Assembly (NCBI GenBank): GCA_964565895.1 | Contig: CAZMGT010000009.1 | Coordinates: 14,786-78,785 of the forward strand | Source of the DNA: CAZMGT01 sp964565895 | GTDB lineage: Bacteria > Armatimonadota > Zipacnadia > UBA1398 > CAZMGT01 | Reading direction: 5' to 3' | DNA length: 64,000 nt | Shown: piece after piece, positions 17,305 through 25,625 of the stretch | How the letters are laid out: every line of letters begins with the position of its first letter | Numbering within the stretch: the stretch's first letter is position 1 | Notes under the pieces: generated by a model | Told to the model about the DNA's origin: nothing | The model's database searches: none | The model's input: the letters and a program-made list of their open reading frames with translations, nothing else | Program-made: the position numbers and the translations under genes

Positions 17305-18192
17305 CTACGCCGAAAGCTCATCCTCGCGCGTCGGCTCTAACAGCTCAATTTGCCGCAGCGTTCGGGCGAGCAGAGGATCGGCCTCGCGCCGGCGCACGAA
17401 GCGCACCACCTGCTCCATTAGGTTGCCGTAAAATCCCTCGGCGTCGGTAAACGGCACGGTTAGGTGGCCCCGCGAGCCGCGAAACGTCAGCTCGAGCAAA
17501 TACGCCCACTCCTCGCTGACCTCGAGCCTGACGGGATAGCCGCGCTGGTGCTCAAACTCCGCCCATTGGATTTCATTGCGCCGGCCGTGGCCCACAAGCT
17601 CTAAATCGCCGGGGAGCGCGGCCATGAGCGCCTCAAGCAGGTGAATCCCGTAGTAGAACATCTGCCCCCGGCAGCGCCCCTCTACGGAGACGATCTCGCC
17701 CACGTCGGCCAGGCGCTCGCGCACGGTGGCCAGCTCCGCGGCAAAGCGCAGGGCGGAGCAGGACATCAGCGGCGCCCCGCACTCGCTCGCTTGGGCGGCG
17801 ATGGCCCGGGCCTCGCTGAAGCTCGGCGCCAACGGCTTGTCGATAAACACGGGCAAGCCGGCGTGGAAGAAGATCCCGGCGTGCCGCTGGTGGCGCATCG
17901 AGCCGTCGTCCACCAGTATTACGCCGTCCACGGTCCCCAGGAGCTCCTCGGGCTCTTCGGCGACGCGGGGGATCTTTGCGGCCCAGGCCAGCCGGCGCGC
18001 GGCCTCGATGTCAGCGTCCCAGACGACGGTCACCGAGGCCCCGGCGACGCGCCGCTCCGGGGCCCACCAGCCCAGGCCCTCGTAGCGCGTGCGGTTGTAG
18101 TCGCTGAGCAGCGCGGCAAACGCCTTGCCGTGATAGGCCGCCGCGCCACCGACAAGCCCGATGCTCAGGCCAACGCTCTCCCCGCCCGCCAT
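17305..18192 (-). CDS. Gfo/Idh/MocA-like oxidoreductase
   Basis: A 295-residue protein with a Gfo/Idh/MocA outline: an N-terminal Rossmann-like start (GLSIGLVGGAAAYHGKAF), the VDGVILVDDGSMRHQRHA strand-helix segment, and the key motif FIDKPLAPSFSEA with the catalytic-type Lys-Pro. A beta-rich C-terminal half follows (VSVEGRCRGQMFYYGIH). The dinucleotide loop is unusual (GGAAAYHG rather than GxGxxG), so cofactor binding is less certain. These enzymes act on sugars or inositols with NAD(P). It follows a sulfatase on the same strand, a pairing consistent with catabolism of a sulfated or modified glycan. The ATG at 18192 follows GGGGGTG. Confidence 0.75.
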   Translation of the reverse strand: MAGGESVGLSIGLVGGAAAYHGKAFAALLSDYNRTRYEGLGWWAPERRVAGASVTVVWDADIEAARRLAWAAKIPRVAEEPEELLGTVDGVILVDDGSMRHQRHAGIFFHAGLPVFIDKPLAPSFSEARAIAAQASECGAPLMSCSALRFAAELATVRERLADVGEIVSVEGRCRGQMFYYGIHLLEALMAALPGDLELVGHGRRNEIQWAEFEHQRGYPVRLEVSEEWAYLLELTFRGSRGHLTVPFTDAEGFYGNLMEQVVRFVRRREADPLLARTLRQIELLEPTREDELSA

Positions 18193-18300
18193 AGCGCACA
18201 CCCCCGCCGCACGGGGCGATAACTCCCCCGCGCCCGCGCTTTTCGCCTCTCTTCGCCTATACAGGTTCGGGTATCGCTCGCCGCTCCCCTACCTTGGCGC

Positions 18301-19719
18301 TCAGTAGAGGCCCACGCGGGGCGGCTCGGGATCCATGGTAAACACGCTCGCATCGAAGCAGCGCTTAACCAGCCGCCACTTTAGCTCTTGGTGCTCCGCG
18401 CTGTCCCACAGGTTGTAAAACTCGTCCGGGTCTTGCTCTAAGTCGTAAAGCTCGCCCTCGTCGCGGCCGTGGTAGACGCAAATCTTATAGCGCCGATCGC
18501 GAATCATTGTGCCGAACGCCGAGTGGTTATGCCCGGGCATGGCGTTGTAGTATTCGGCGAAGACAAACTCGCGGTGCTCGTGCGGCGGGGCGCTGCCCTC
18601 GAGAATGGGGAGAAACGACTTGCCCTGCATTCTCCGGGGAACCTCCATGCCCAGGGCCTCGAGCAGCGTCGGGGCGAGGTCCATAAGCTCGACGAGGGCG
18701 TCCGAGCGCAAGCCCTGGGCAAACCGGCCGGGCCAGGAGATAATCAGCGGCACGCGCACGGCGCAATCGTAAAAATACGGCCCCTTGAGCAAAATTCCGT
18801 GGTCGCCAAGCATCTCCCCGTGGTCGCTCATGAAAATGACAATGGTGTTTTCGCGCTGGCCCGTCTCCTCCAGGACGTCGAGCACGCGGCCCACCTGGTC
18901 GTCAATGAGCTCGATCATTGCGTAATAGGCGGCGACGATCTCGCGGTGCTCGCGCTCGGTAAGCCGCGCGGAGGACATTCCTTTTCCGCCATAGGCGCCC
19001 TGGTGGTCTACGCGCTGAAACTCCGGCTTGTTGTCGAGCTCGCCGGGGAGGTAGCGGGGCGGGGGGACGGCGTCGGGATCGTAGCGCCTGAGATACTCCT
19101 CCGGCGGGTCAAACGGGTGGTGGGGGTCGAAGCAGTTGAAGCTCATCAGCCACGGGCCGTCGCGCTGCTCGGTAATGAACTCGATGGTCTTCTCCGCGCA
19201 CCAAGTGGTTTGGTGTAGCTCCGCGGGGACGCCGGGCCAAACGTGCGCGCCCTTGGGCTGGTGGTAGACGTCGTCCCAGCTATAACCCTTTTCCCTGAGC
19301 CAGTGGATATAGGCGTTGTTTGGCCAGCTTGGGGCGGGGTGGTGGCTCCAGTGGAATACGCGGTAGCCATCGTCCACCCGCTGCTCGGTTTTGTTGTGCG
19401 CGGAGGAGATGTGCAGCTTGCCCACGAGGCCGCAGTCGTAGCCCGCGTCGGCGAGCATTTTGGTAATGAGCAGCTCGCCGCGGGGGAAGTTCTGCCCATT
19501 TTGCCGGCAGCGCGTGGTGCGCGGGTAGCGCCCGGTGAGAAAACAGGCGCGGCTGGGCGTGCATACCGGGCTTTGGGAAAAGGCGTGGGTAAACGCCACC
19601 CCTTCCGCGGCCAAGCGGTCGAGGTTTGGCGTGCGAATATGGGGGTTGCCCAGGGCGTGTATTGTGTCATAGCGCTGCTGGTCGGTGCAGATCCAGAGAA
19701 TGTTCGGCCGGTCGTTCAT
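18301..19719 (-). CDS. Sulfatase (arylsulfatase/choline-sulfatase type, Cys-type active site)
   Basis: A 472-residue alkaline-phosphatase-superfamily sulfatase that would cleave sulfate esters. Visible are the metal-binding start PNILWICTDQQRYDT, the sulfatase signature SPVCTPSRACFLTGRYP with Cys53 as the residue converted to formylglycine, GLVGKLHIS with its Lys/His, and MSDHGEMLGDHG near residue 265. No signal peptide is evident, so it may act in the cytoplasm on imported substrate. A formylglycine-generating enzyme or anSME would be needed and is not in the window. Three starts are possible (19746, 19728, 19719); the one nearest the conserved domain is given, with AAAGGAG 11 bases upstream. 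Confidence 0.9.
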   Translation of the reverse strand: MNDRPNILWICTDQQRYDTIHALGNPHIRTPNLDRLAAEGVAFTHAFSQSPVCTPSRACFLTGRYPRTTRCRQNGQNFPRGELLITKMLADAGYDCGLVGKLHISSAHNKTEQRVDDGYRVFHWSHHPAPSWPNNAYIHWLREKGYSWDDVYHQPKGAHVWPGVPAELHQTTWCAEKTIEFITEQRDGPWLMSFNCFDPHHPFDPPEEYLRRYDPDAVPPPRYLPGELDNKPEFQRVDHQGAYGGKGMSSARLTEREHREIVAAYYAMIELIDDQVGRVLDVLEETGQRENTIVIFMSDHGEMLGDHGILLKGPYFYDCAVRVPLIISWPGRFAQGLRSDALVELMDLAPTLLEALGMEVPRRMQGKSFLPILEGSAPPHEHREFVFAEYYNAMPGHNHSAFGTMIRDRRYKICVYHGRDEGELYDLEQDPDEFYNLWDSAEHQELKWRLVKRCFDASVFTMDPEPPRVGLY

Positions 19720-19899
19720 GTTGCGCATGGCTCCTTTCTCGTCCATCTATGACACGGCATTCTCAGGCAATCGCCGTGCTCCTGCCGGGCAGGCAGGCGG
19801 TGAAGGAAGCTTAAGCCGCCTGGGGGAAACGTTTGCCCGCGCGGCCCGCGGTGCGCTGCTTGCCTGCTGCGGCACAAGGGCTGCGCAGGGGTGGTCGCT

Positions 19900-20361
19900 G
19901 TGGCGAAAATCGAGGGCGTGCGCGTTAAGCCGCTTGAGGTGCACTGCGACGAACGGGGATGGCTGTTTGAGATCCTCCGCTGTGACGAGGAGATCTTCCA
20001 AAAGTTCGGCCAGGTATACCTCACCGCGGCATATCCCGGTGTGGTCAAAGCGTGGCACATGCACCGCCGGCAGACGGACTACTTCTGCTGCGTGGCGGGG
20101 ATGATTAAGCTCGTTCTTTGCGACCGGCGCGAAGGCTCGCCGACAAAGGGGACGATCGAGGAGTTTTTCGCAGGCGAGCGCAACCCCATTCTCGTGGTCA
20201 TTCCCCCGGGCGTCGCTCACGGGTTCAAGTGCATCAGCGGCGAGCCGGCGCTGGTGATCAACGTTCCCACGGAGCCCTATAACGCAGCGGAGCCGGACGA
20301 GGTGCGCTTTCCCGCGCACGGCGGGGAGATCGACTACGACTGGGCGCGAAAGGACCGCTAG
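19900..20361 (+). CDS. dTDP-4-dehydrorhamnose 3,5-epimerase family protein (short form)
   Basis: A 153-residue cupin of the RmlC family. The DERGWLFEILR opening, the catalytic-type His in VKAWHMHRRQTD, VIPPGVAHGF and the late TEPYNAAEPDEVRF are recognisable. It is shorter than typical RmlC (about 180), and the RGLHYQ signature is changed to KAWHMHR, so the exact sugar may be a different dTDP- or NDP-keto-deoxyhexose. The GTG at 19900 is chosen because GGGGTGG sits just before it; another GTG lies 9 bases upstream. It ends 2 bases before the nucleotidyltransferase, and the pair would supply an activated deoxysugar for surface glycan. Confidence 0.8.
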   Translation: MAKIEGVRVKPLEVHCDERGWLFEILRCDEEIFQKFGQVYLTAAYPGVVKAWHMHRRQTDYFCCVAGMIKLVLCDRREGSPTKGTIEEFFAGERNPILVVIPPGVAHGFKCISGEPALVINVPTEPYNAAEPDEVRFPAHGGEIDYDWARKDR

Positions 20362-20363
20362 CG

Positions 20364-21119
20364 ATGAAGGGCCTGCTGCTCGCCGGAGGCAAGGGGACGC
20401 GCCTGCGCCCGCTGACCCGCGTCACGAACAAGCACCTGCTCCCTGTGGGCCGGTTTCCCATGATCTATTACCCCCTGCACACGCTGATCGAGATGGGCCT
20501 GCGGGAGATCATGATCGTCGTGGGGGGCGAGAGCATCGCCGACGTCATGGCCCTGCTCGGCTCGGGGAGCAGGTTTGGGGTTAACTTGAGCTATCGCGTC
20601 CAAGATGAGGCGGGGGGCATTGCCCAGGCGGTGGGCTTGGCCGAGGGTTTCGCCCGCGAGGAGCATATCGTGGTTATCCTTGGCGACAATATCTTTCACG
20701 AGCCGATGAGCGGCTATCTCGAGCGCTTTCGGCAAAGCGGGGCCGAGGCGGCGATTTTCTACAAAAAAGTTGACCACCCGGAGCGCTTCGGCGTGCTTGA
20801 GCTCGACGGCGCGGGCCGCCCCCTGCGCATCGAGGAGAAACCGGCGCAGCCTAAGTCGCCCTATGCGGTAACTGGGCTTTACATCTATCCCCCATCGGTT
20901 TTCGACATCGTTCGCGGGCTTAAGCCCTCGGCGCGGGGCGAGCTGGAGATTACCGACGTGAACAACGCCTATATCGAACGGGGGCAGATGTGCGCGTTTG
21001 AGCTTTCCGGCTTTTGGTCCGACGCGGGAACGTTTCAGACGCTGCGCCGCGCCTCGAACTTCGCGCTCGACAACGAGTTTCACTGGTACCACACAATAAG
21101 CGAGCCCGTGGGGCAATGA
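20364..21119 (+). CDS. Sugar-phosphate nucleotidyltransferase (RmlA-like)
   Basis: A 251-residue nucleotidyltransferase that would make an NDP-sugar, most likely dTDP-glucose from glucose-1-phosphate and dTTP. The N-terminal GLLLAGGKGTRLRPLT signature, the KHLLPVG lysine motif, the VVILGDNIFHE metal/nucleotide site, EEKPAQPKSPYAVTGLY and FWSDAGTFQTL are all present. The protein lacks the C-terminal extension of allosteric RmlA and matches the short group. It is translated directly after the epimerase. No rmlB or rmlD is in the window, so the pathway must be completed elsewhere. Confidence 0.9.
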   Translation: MKGLLLAGGKGTRLRPLTRVTNKHLLPVGRFPMIYYPLHTLIEMGLREIMIVVGGESIADVMALLGSGSRFGVNLSYRVQDEAGGIAQAVGLAEGFAREEHIVVILGDNIFHEPMSGYLERFRQSGAEAAIFYKKVDHPERFGVLELDGAGRPLRIEEKPAQPKSPYAVTGLYIYPPSVFDIVRGLKPSARGELEITDVNNAYIERGQMCAFELSGFWSDAGTFQTLRRASNFALDNEFHWYHTISEPVGQ

Positions 21120-21198
21120 GGCCCTCGCGCGGCAGGAAGGTGGCGTCGCGCCGAGCGTGGGCGCGCTGCGCGCGTTTTTCCGCGCTGGGCCCCGCCGC

Positions 21199-22164
21199 CT
21201 AGCGCCGCGTCTCGACCTCGCTTTTGAGGGCGTTGAGCTTGGGGATAAGCCAGTTGAGCACCTCCATCGCCGCCGGGCCCTCGGGGACGCTGTGGCCGGA
21301 GTCGAACCACTTGATCGTTTTCGGCTCGCTGGCCACCTCGTGCAGGCGCTTGTTTGCGGCGACGGGGACGACGGTGTCCTGCCGGCCGTTGATGTAGAGC
21401 GCGGGGCGCGGGGCGAGGTGCGGGGCGAAGTGTAGCGGGTCCACAGGGGTGAGGATGTCGCCGACCTGCTTAAGCACGCCGAGCTTGCGCGCCTGCTCGC
21501 CCTCGGGTAGGCTGCTCTGCGCGGCCATTAGCTCCCAGTCCGCCCCGCCGACGATGAAAATGCCCAGGTCAATGCGCGGCTCCACCGCGGTAAGCACTAC
21601 GCCCATAATCGCCCCCATGCTCCCACCCGCGCAGACGACGCGGCCGACGTCGAGGTCCTCGCGCGTGGCGGCGTAGTCCAGCGCGCGGCGATAGTCGATG
21701 ATGCTTTGGATAAGCGCGTCGCGGCTGCGCACGAGGTGCTCGGGGTCGTAAATGCTCACGCCCTCCACGGCGCGGTCGCCGTGGTAGACGGCGTCGAGGG
21801 AGATCACGGCGACGCCCAGCGCGGCGACCAAGGGCCAGACCTCGCGCGCGGTGTTCTTGCTCCCGCCGTAGCCGTGCAAGGCGAGGGCCACAGGGAACGG
21901 ACCCTTGCCCTCGGGAACGATGAGGATCCCCGGGACGCGGCCGCCCTTGGGGCTGTCGAACGAAAACCACTCGATGTGCCCGCCGGTGACCGGCTCGCTA
22001 CGCTCGACGTTGGCGTTTAGCGGCAGGTTTGCGTCATAGCGGTAGAATTGGCAGAGGATGGCATATGCCTCGTCGCCCACGGGCTCGCGCTGCGCGGCTT
22101 GGGTATGTCCCAGGGCGAGCGCCGCGAAAGCTAAGCCTAGGGCAAGGGCTATCATGCGCCTCAT
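21199..22164 (-). CDS. Secreted alpha/beta hydrolase (acetyl-xylan-esterase/dienelactone-hydrolase-like)
   Basis: A 321-residue hydrolase with a signal peptide (ALALGLAFAALALGHTQAA). The fold markers are PVALALHGYGGSKN (oxyanion region), AGGSMGAIMG with the nucleophile Ser, INGRQDTVVP with the acid Asp and FDSGHSVPEG with the catalytic His. Such enzymes remove acyl groups from carbohydrates or act on small esters outside the cell. It is 31 bases downstream of the FAD oxidoreductase on the same strand and could be part of a glycosyltransferase-oxidoreductase-esterase unit. Confidence 0.85.
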   Translation of the reverse strand: MRRMIALALGLAFAALALGHTQAAQREPVGDEAYAILCQFYRYDANLPLNANVERSEPVTGGHIEWFSFDSPKGGRVPGILIVPEGKGPFPVALALHGYGGSKNTAREVWPLVAALGVAVISLDAVYHGDRAVEGVSIYDPEHLVRSRDALIQSIIDYRRALDYAATREDLDVGRVVCAGGSMGAIMGVVLTAVEPRIDLGIFIVGGADWELMAAQSSLPEGEQARKLGVLKQVGDILTPVDPLHFAPHLAPRPALYINGRQDTVVPVAANKRLHEVASEPKTIKWFDSGHSVPEGPAAMEVLNWLIPKLNALKSEVETRR

Positions 22165-22195
22165 CGCTCATCGCCTACCCTTCTTACGCCTCGCT

Positions 22196-23524
22196 TTATT
22201 GTTCTTCTTTGCTAAGCATTGTGGCAACCTGTTTTGCAAAGAGCACGGAGTAGTTCGTCCCGCGGTCCTGCGGATAAACCTGGGCCATATTGCACAAAAA
22301 AAGCCCGGCAATCGGCGTGCGCTGCGGAGGGACAAGCTCGCCATAGCCCACGCTGACGATGGGCTGCGCATATTTCTCCCGCCAGCAATACAGGGCGCAT
22401 ACCGAGCGTTCCTCAAAGTCGGGAAATATCCGCTTAAGCCAGGGCAGATATTCCTCAAACAGCGCCCGGCCGTCTAACGCAAACAGCCGGTCGTCGGGGA
22501 GCATATACTTTGTCACGTACGCCAAATGCACCCCACCGTACTCCTCCGGGGGGATGATGTTTGTATGCTCGATCACTCCGACGAACGGAAAGCCCGGCTC
22601 GTTGATGTTCAGCCAGTACGTCTCGCTCAGCTTGCGCTTTAGGGCGAGCACTAAGCACACCACGCCAAGGTAGCGCACGGCGCGCAGGCGGCTGGCGAAA
22701 CCCGCGGGAAGGTCCGGGGCGAGCTGGGCGACAAGCGGCGGGGCGACGGTGGCCACCACGGCGTCGTGCGCGCGCTCTGCGCCGGAGGCGACCACGCCGG
22801 CTACGCGGCCGTTGCGCACGACGATCTTCTCCACGGGCGTGCGCAAGAGGACCTCGCCGCCCGCGGCGCAGATGCGTTCTGCAAGCGCCTGGGCCACGCG
22901 GGCAAAACCCCCGCGGATGTAAATCAGCTCCTCGGCCTGGCGGGCGCTGCGCGAGCCGCCGCGCAGCTTAAGCTTGCTCCAAAACCACGGGGCGGCGATC
23001 TCCTCGGCGAAGCGGCCGAATTTCCCGCGGAGCAGCGGCTCCCAGACGACCTGGTAAACGCGCGGGCCGGCCATGCGCACGAGCCAGTCGCGTGCGGTAA
23101 GGTGCTCGATGGCGCGAAAGTCGCGCACAAGTCGGGCGCGCAGGGCGAGCATTCCCAGGCGCAGGCGGTCGGCAACGCGGAGGGGGGAAAAGCGGAGAAG
23201 GTCCAGCGGCGTAGAGAGGCGCCAGATTTTGCCTCCGTAAAACACCCCTGTGTTCGTCTCGCGGGGAAGGAGGCACTGGCCTAGGCCCAGCTCGCGGACC
23301 AGCGCAAGCATTGCCCGGTCGTGCGCGAAGAGGTGGTGGTAGAACTTCTCGAGCGGCGCCCCGTGGACGGAAAAACAGGCGGCAAGCCCGCCTAGGCGGT
23401 CGTCTTTTTCGTAGACGGTGCAGCGGATGCCGCGCGAGGAAAGGAAATAGCCGGTGGCTAGGCCGGCGAAACCCCCGCCGATGATTCCCACGGATTGCGG
23501 CCGAGCTAGCGCATTTTGCGCCAC
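22196..23524 (-). CDS. NAD(P)/FAD-dependent oxidoreductase (protoporphyrinogen-oxidase/UDP-galactopyranose-mutase-like)
   Basis: A 442-residue flavoprotein. The FAD-binding Rossmann fold is clear: VGIIGGGFAGLATGYFL followed by VYEKDDRLGGLAACF, with a later HDAVVATVAPPLVAQL segment and a C-terminal GTNYSVLFAKQVA. Relatives of this type are often encoded next to family-2 glycosyltransferases in surface-polysaccharide or lipid-glycan loci, although their substrate is rarely known. The GTG at 23524 follows GGGAGG and overlaps the end of the glycosyltransferase gene by 19 bases, so the two are translated together. Confidence 0.82.
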   Translation of the reverse strand: MAQNALARPQSVGIIGGGFAGLATGYFLSSRGIRCTVYEKDDRLGGLAACFSVHGAPLEKFYHHLFAHDRAMLALVRELGLGQCLLPRETNTGVFYGGKIWRLSTPLDLLRFSPLRVADRLRLGMLALRARLVRDFRAIEHLTARDWLVRMAGPRVYQVVWEPLLRGKFGRFAEEIAAPWFWSKLKLRGGSRSARQAEELIYIRGGFARVAQALAERICAAGGEVLLRTPVEKIVVRNGRVAGVVASGAERAHDAVVATVAPPLVAQLAPDLPAGFASRLRAVRYLGVVCLVLALKRKLSETYWLNINEPGFPFVGVIEHTNIIPPEEYGGVHLAYVTKYMLPDDRLFALDGRALFEEYLPWLKRIFPDFEERSVCALYCWREKYAQPIVSVGYGELVPPQRTPIAGLFLCNMAQVYPQDRGTNYSVLFAKQVATMLSKEEQ

Positions 23525-24240
23525 AGTTTAAAAACCTCCCAAAACATGCGCAAAATAACGCCGAGCTTCGCCCCAGATTGCTCGCCATAGCGCCGCGGGT
23601 AGTGGTGCACGCCGACCTCGGTATAGCTAAACCCCGCGCGGCGGGCCTTGGCCATAAGCTCCGCGGAAATCAGCGCCCCCTCGCTCTCCAGCTCGATCGC
23701 CTCAAGTACGCGGCGGGGGATAAGCTTAAACGCGCAGTCTAAATCCCTAAGCTTTAGGCCGAACAACAGGCGAATAAATGCTCCATAAAGCTTGGCGTTT
23801 ATCGTGCGGTAGAACGGGTCGCTGCGCCTTATGCGAAAGCCGCAGATAATGTCCGCCTGGCCAACCTTTTGCACCAACTTCTCCAGCTCGGCGACGTCGA
23901 ACTGGCCGTCGCCGTCGGTGAAGAACACGTAGTCCATGCGCGCCTCGGAAAACCCGCGCTTAAGCGCACCGCCATAGCCGCGGTTGCGCTCGTTGTGCAC
24001 GGCGCGCACGGCGTGGTGCCTGCGCGCGAGCTCGTCGGCGAGTTCCGCGGTGCCGTCGGTGCTTCCGTCGTCAACGATAATAATCTCAAAGCGCTCGGCC
24101 ACGCGCGGGGCGACCTCAAGCGCGCGCTGCACCAGGGGCCCGATGTTTTGGACTTCGTTGTGGCAGGGAAAAAAGATAGAAAGACTGGGCAGCATGGCAG
24201 TCACCGCCGCCTGGCGCGGGCGAGATATTTTGTCGTTCAT
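23506..24240 (-). CDS. Family 2 glycosyltransferase (dolichyl-phosphate-mannose-synthase-like)
   Basis: A 244-residue GT-A glycosyltransferase. It has FFPCHNEVQNIGPLV at the nucleotide-sugar site, the IIIVDDGSTDGT motif, FTDGDGQFD as the DXD-like metal site, and a late GVHHYPRRYGEQSG. It lacks C-terminal membrane helices, unlike many undecaprenyl-phosphate-sugar synthases, but is close to the DPM1/polyprenol monophosphomannose group. It would transfer a sugar to a lipid or glycan carrier. It is transcribed divergently from a lipoprotein gene and coupled to the FAD oxidoreductase. Confidence 0.9.
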   Translation of the reverse strand: MNDKISRPRQAAVTAMLPSLSIFFPCHNEVQNIGPLVQRALEVAPRVAERFEIIIVDDGSTDGTAELADELARRHHAVRAVHNERNRGYGGALKRGFSEARMDYVFFTDGDGQFDVAELEKLVQKVGQADIICGFRIRRSDPFYRTINAKLYGAFIRLLFGLKLRDLDCAFKLIPRRVLEAIELESEGALISAELMAKARRAGFSYTEVGVHHYPRRYGEQSGAKLGVILRMFWEVFKLWRKMR

Positions 24241-24359
24241 TGCGCCGCGGGTGCTTTCCTTCTCGGGGCCGGGAGCCGCGCTGCGCTCAAAACGGCGCCG
24301 CGCTTTGCCGTATTGACCGTTGTAGCAACAGCGCTTTTGCCCGCCAGGGGAGGCAGAAA

Positions 24360-25013
24360 ATGGTTCGCGCTTTGTTGGTGGTACTGGCCTGCATGGCGCT
24401 TATCGTTGCCGCGGGTTGCCGCTCCGCGGGCGAGGGGAAGACGAGCGTCTCGGTGGCGCCGATCACCCCGCAGGCGCCCACGCCGGAGGAGAAAACGCCG
24501 GCCGGCGCCTCCGCCTCGCCATCCGCGTTTCGCTGGACGCCAACACCCACGCTGCAGGACATTCCCGCGCACCCCGTGCAGGGGATGCTAAACGGGGCCT
24601 CGTTTGTTCCGCAATATGTGGTAATCGAGCGCGACTATAATGGGATTTCCACGGACATTACGTTTTCGGACAAGGCCCCCGACGCCCCAGGGGGACATCT
24701 TGAGGGCAACAGCGCGTTTGAGCTGCGCTTTGCCCGGCCGGCGTGGCTTAAGACGGGCAGCTTTACCAAAACCCTTTCCCAGCAGGTGGATTTTCGCGAG
24801 TTTCACGCCTTTTACCACTATCCTGAGCCAGACGGCGTGCAAATGACCGTTGCTCAAAATTGGGCCTGTGCGTTTGAGATTACGGAGATTACCCCGGACA
24901 ACGACCCCACGAACGACATTTCGGGCATTGCCCTGGGGCGTATCGCCCTGTGCATTGACGACGAGTCTCACAGTTGGCTCGCCGGGGAGTTCCGCGCGTA
25001 TATCGTGGAGTGA
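24360..25013 (+). CDS. Lipoprotein of unknown function
   Basis: A 217-residue exported lipoprotein. The signal ends in ALIVAAGC, a good lipobox with Cys near residue 19, and is followed by a Thr/Pro-rich linker (about 25-65). The rest (about 70-217) is a single domain rich in aromatic and acidic residues with alternating strands (VPQYVVIERDYNG, FELRFARPAW, GIALGRIALCIDD). I do not recognise a family. The ATG at 24360 is set by GGGAGG seven bases upstream; a longer in-frame extension would overlap the glycosyltransferase promoter. Confidence 0.75.
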   Translation: MVRALLVVLACMALIVAAGCRSAGEGKTSVSVAPITPQAPTPEEKTPAGASASPSAFRWTPTPTLQDIPAHPVQGMLNGASFVPQYVVIERDYNGISTDITFSDKAPDAPGGHLEGNSAFELRFARPAWLKTGSFTKTLSQQVDFREFHAFYHYPEPDGVQMTVAQNWACAFEITEITPDNDPTNDISGIALGRIALCIDDESHSWLAGEFRAYIVE

Positions 25014-25229
25014 CGGGTTTAACGGGCAACAAACGCGGCGTGCGCGCCCCCGCTTGCTGCCTTCTTCGGCCTCGCATCGTCGGCCTAAGCCAGCTTGAAG
25101 AAGCCTAAACCCTCTGCGGCGCTCTGCGCTCCGCGTGGGAGGAGCGCGCGGCCTGGCCTTCGAACCCTCGACGGGGTGCGGGTTGTTCTCCTGCAAAAGC
25201 TGTGGGTTTTAAGGCGGGCCGGGTAGCCA

Positions 25230-25625
25230 ATGCGCATTGAGAGCCGATTCGAGCTCCTCCGCGAGGTGCGCAGCGAGACGCTCCAGCGTGCGGCAGAGGC
25301 TGGGTTCGACGCCGAAGACGCCGCAGACATTGCCCTGTGCGTCTCCGAGGCCGTGGCCAACGCCATTCAACACGGAAACCAGGGCGACCCGGCGAAGTAC
25401 GTCGAGGTCAACTTCTTCGACGCGCCCGATCAATTCATCGTCGAGGTGCGCGACGAAGGCTCGGGGATCCCCCTTGACCTGGAGGGCGGGCGATTTGTAG
25501 GCGCCGCCGAGGGCTTGCACCTTGGCCGGGGAATGCGCCTTATTTTGGGGCTCATGGACGACGTTCGCGTAAGCCACGACGAGGGGCGCATTGTCCTTGT
25601 TAAGCGAAAGCGTGGTGGGCGATGA
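25230..25625 (+). CDS. RsbW-like anti-sigma/ATP-binding serine kinase domain protein
   Basis: A 131-residue GHKL ATPase of the RsbW/SpoIIAB type. It shows the N-box LCVSEAVANAIQHGN (about 37-51), the G1 box VRDEGSGIP and the G2-like LGRGMRLI. Such proteins bind sigma factors and phosphorylate anti-sigma antagonists, or act as stand-alone regulatory kinases. No sigma factor or antagonist is adjacent, so its partner is unknown. The stop overlaps the coaX ATG by four bases (ATGA), so the two are coupled. The PP2C-like protein at 6827-8437 is a conceivable opposing phosphatase, but that is speculation. Confidence 0.88.
   Translation: MRIESRFELLREVRSETLQRAAEAGFDAEDAADIALCVSEAVANAIQHGNQGDPAKYVEVNFFDAPDQFIVEVRDEGSGIPLDLEGGRFVGAAEGLHLGRGMRLILGLMDDVRVSHDEGRIVLVKRKRGGR

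Noticed and set aside
25150..25200. TTCGAACCCTCGA-like block resembling a tRNA T-arm on the minus strand
   Set aside because: No pairing T-stem, anticodon arm or acceptor stem can be built around it; it is a chance match.
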